This document shows positions 4,280 through 5,693 of a stretch of DNA of 5,693 nt, piece by piece (position 1 is the stretch's first letter; the number at the start of each line of letters is the position of its first letter). The position numbers were made by a program, and so were the translations under genes. Source of the DNA: Brevundimonas sp. UBA4609. GTDB lineage: Bacteria > Pseudomonadota > Alphaproteobacteria > Caulobacterales > Caulobacteraceae. The DNA lies in contig DGIZ01000060.1 in NCBI GenBank assembly GCA_002386585.1, forward strand, positions 455 through 6,147, given 5' to 3'. The notes under the pieces are model-generated. The model searched no databases. It saw only the letters and a list, made by a program, of their open reading frames with translations, and was not told where the DNA came from.

Positions 4280-5693
4280 GTGGGCGGCTTCACGGAAGCT
4301 TTGAAGAAGTTCGGCATCGGACGCCTGGCCGCCATCCTGGGCGTGGCCGCAGGCGTGGCCGCCGTCCTGGTCGCTGTCATGCTGCGCGTGGGCCAGGCGC
4401 CGGACGCCTTGCTCTATTCCAACCTCGACCTGCGCGAGGCGGCCGAGATCGGCGCGGCCCTGGATCAGGCCAGTATCAAATATTCCTCCAGGGGCGACGG
4501 CTCGACCATCTTCGTCAGTCGCGACGAAGTCGGCGCGGCGCGCCTGATGCTGGCGGGCAAGGGGCTCGTGACCTCGGGCAGCGTCGGCTACGAGATCTTC
4601 GACAACCAGTCGGTGCTGGGTCAGACCGAGTTCCAGCAGAACCTGAACGAACAGCGCGCCCTGCAGGGCGAACTGGCGCGCACCATCATGTCGATGCGCG
4701 GCATTTCCTCGGCCCGCGTCCACATCACCATGCCCCGGCGCGAGATGTTTCAGGCCGCCGCCATCGATCCGACCGCCGCCGTGGTGGTGGGGCTGTCGGG
4801 CCGCGATCTGACGGCCGATCAGGTGCGGGCCATCCGCAACGTCGTCGCCTCGTCCGTGCCGAACCTGAAGCCGGACAAGGTCACGGTGACGGACCAGGCC
4901 AATCGCACCCTGGCGGCAGGATCCGAGGACACCGGCTTCACCTCAGCCACCGCCGAAGCGGCCAAGGCCTCGACCGAGGCCCAGATGCAGGCCCGCATCA
5001 AGGACATCGTCGAGGGCGTCGTCGGCGTCGGCGCCGCGCGCGTGCAGGTGACGGCCGACATCAATCACAGCCGCTCGACCACCCAGGAGCAGCGTTTCGA
5101 TCCGGACGGCCAGGTCGTCCGCTCGACCTCGACCAACGGCAGCCAGTCTCAGGATACGACCGGCCAGCAGGACGGCGGCGTCACCGCCACCAACAACATC
5201 CCCGGCGGAGAGGCGCCCAACGCGACGCCGCTCGGCTCGACCCGCGCCGAGAACACCGAGACGACCAACTACGAAATCTCCAACACCACCACGACGACGG
5301 TGAAGGAGCCGGGCGAGGTCCGGAAGCTGTCCGTCTCGGTCGCGGTCGACGGCAAATACACTCCCGCCGCCGAGGGCGGGGGCGAACCGACCTACGCGGC
5401 CCGCACCGAAGAGGAGGTGCAGCAGATCAAGGCCCTGGTCGCCGCCGCCGTCGGCATCGACGAGGCGCGCGGCGACAAGCTGGAAGTCGTCAACGTCCGC
5501 TTCAACCGCGAGCCCTCGGCCGCGCCGGGCGAGGCGCAGGGTTCGTCGCTGTTCGCCTTCGACAAGAACGACATCATGCGCGGGGTCGAGCTGCTGGTCC
5601 TGCTGGTCACGGGTCTGCTGCTGATCTTCTTCGTCCTCCGCCCGCTGCTGAAGACGGCTTCGGGGCAGGGGCGCGCAGGCGCGCCCGCCCTGG
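4280..5693 (+). CDS. fliF: Flagellar M-ring protein FliF, 3' end outside window
   Basis: FliF forms the MS ring in the inner membrane that houses the flagellar export apparatus and carries the FliG switch ring. The frame is open to the window edge, showing 471 of an expected 530-560 residues. The first membrane helix is at about 15-35. The periplasmic ring-building (YscJ/FliF) domains follow, with LLYSNLDLREAAEI, GYEIFDNQSVLGQTEFQQN (from 103) and ARVHITMPRREMF (from about 144). The FliF C domain comes next, with a Ser/Thr/Asn/Gln-rich insertion from about 270 to 345 that contains TTNYEIS (328-334); such an insertion corresponds to the beta-collar region. The second membrane helix is at about 436-453 (GVELLVLLVTGLLLIFFVL). 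The FliG-binding tail is cut off. GTG 4280 is chosen because AGGGG (4266-4270) lies nine bases upstream; TTG 4274 and GTG 4262 are poorer options, and a TAG at 4238-4240 closes the frame. It is probably the first gene of a flagellar operon. Confidence 0.95.
   Translation, partial: MGGFTEALKKFGIGRLAAILGVAAGVAAVLVAVMLRVGQAPDALLYSNLDLREAAEIGAALDQASIKYSSRGDGSTIFVSRDEVGAARLMLAGKGLVTSGSVGYEIFDNQSVLGQTEFQQNLNEQRALQGELARTIMSMRGISSARVHITMPRREMFQAAAIDPTAAVVVGLSGRDLTADQVRAIRNVVASSVPNLKPDKVTVTDQANRTLAAGSEDTGFTSATAEAAKASTEAQMQARIKDIVEGVVGVGAARVQVTADINHSRSTTQEQRFDPDGQVVRSTSTNGSQSQDTTGQQDGGVTATNNIPGGEAPNATPLGSTRAENTETTNYEISNTTTTTVKEPGEVRKLSVSVAVDGKYTPAAEGGGEPTYAARTEEEVQQIKALVAAAVGIDEARGDKLEVVNVRFNREPSAAPGEAQGSSLFAFDKNDIMRGVELLVLLVTGLLLIFFVLRPLLKTASGQGRAGAPAL

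Noticed and set aside
4190..4723. Minus-strand reading frame (177 codons) opposite the start of fliF
   Set aside because: It runs through the CtrA-like promoter and the conserved FliF coding sequence. The composition is His/Gln/Arg-rich without motifs, as expected for an antisense shadow.

Overview
The window is a GC-rich bacterial chromosome segment, most likely from an alphaproteobacterium of the Caulobacterales (Caulobacter or Brevundimonas type). The evidence is the strong GC bias at third codon positions, a flagellar fliF gene preceded by a TTAA-type (CtrA-like) binding array, and GC-rich palindromic repeats between genes. The genus is inferred, not proven. All genes that I can support lie on the plus strand.

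Layout. Positions 3-254 hold the C-terminal end of a uracil-DNA glycosylase superfamily protein. A 154-bp inverted-repeat element (266-419) follows directly and is fused in frame to the start of a predicted lipoprotein alpha/beta hydrolase (about 311-1444). After 58 bp comes an integral-membrane acyltransferase-3 family protein (1503-2624). After 136 bp comes an amino-acid dehydrogenase of the Glu/Leu/Phe/Val family, most like leucine dehydrogenase (2761-3855). A 424-bp non-coding region (3856-4279) then carries a GC-rich palindromic stretch, a good intrinsic terminator, a roughly 200-bp inverted-repeat element and a CtrA-like promoter array. The window ends inside fliF, the flagellar MS-ring gene (4280 to beyond 5693), which lacks only its cytoplasmic tail.

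How it fits together. The first four genes look like unrelated housekeeping or accessory functions: DNA repair, envelope lipid or ester hydrolysis, surface acylation, and branched-chain amino-acid catabolism. They are not an evident pathway. The terminator and large inverted repeat separate them from the start of what is probably a cell-cycle-controlled flagellar operon. I see no phage, CRISPR, toxin-antitoxin or defence system. The least ordinary features are the repeat elements, especially the one that forms the 5' end of the hydrolase reading frame, and the phased TTAACGCC repeats ahead of fliF.
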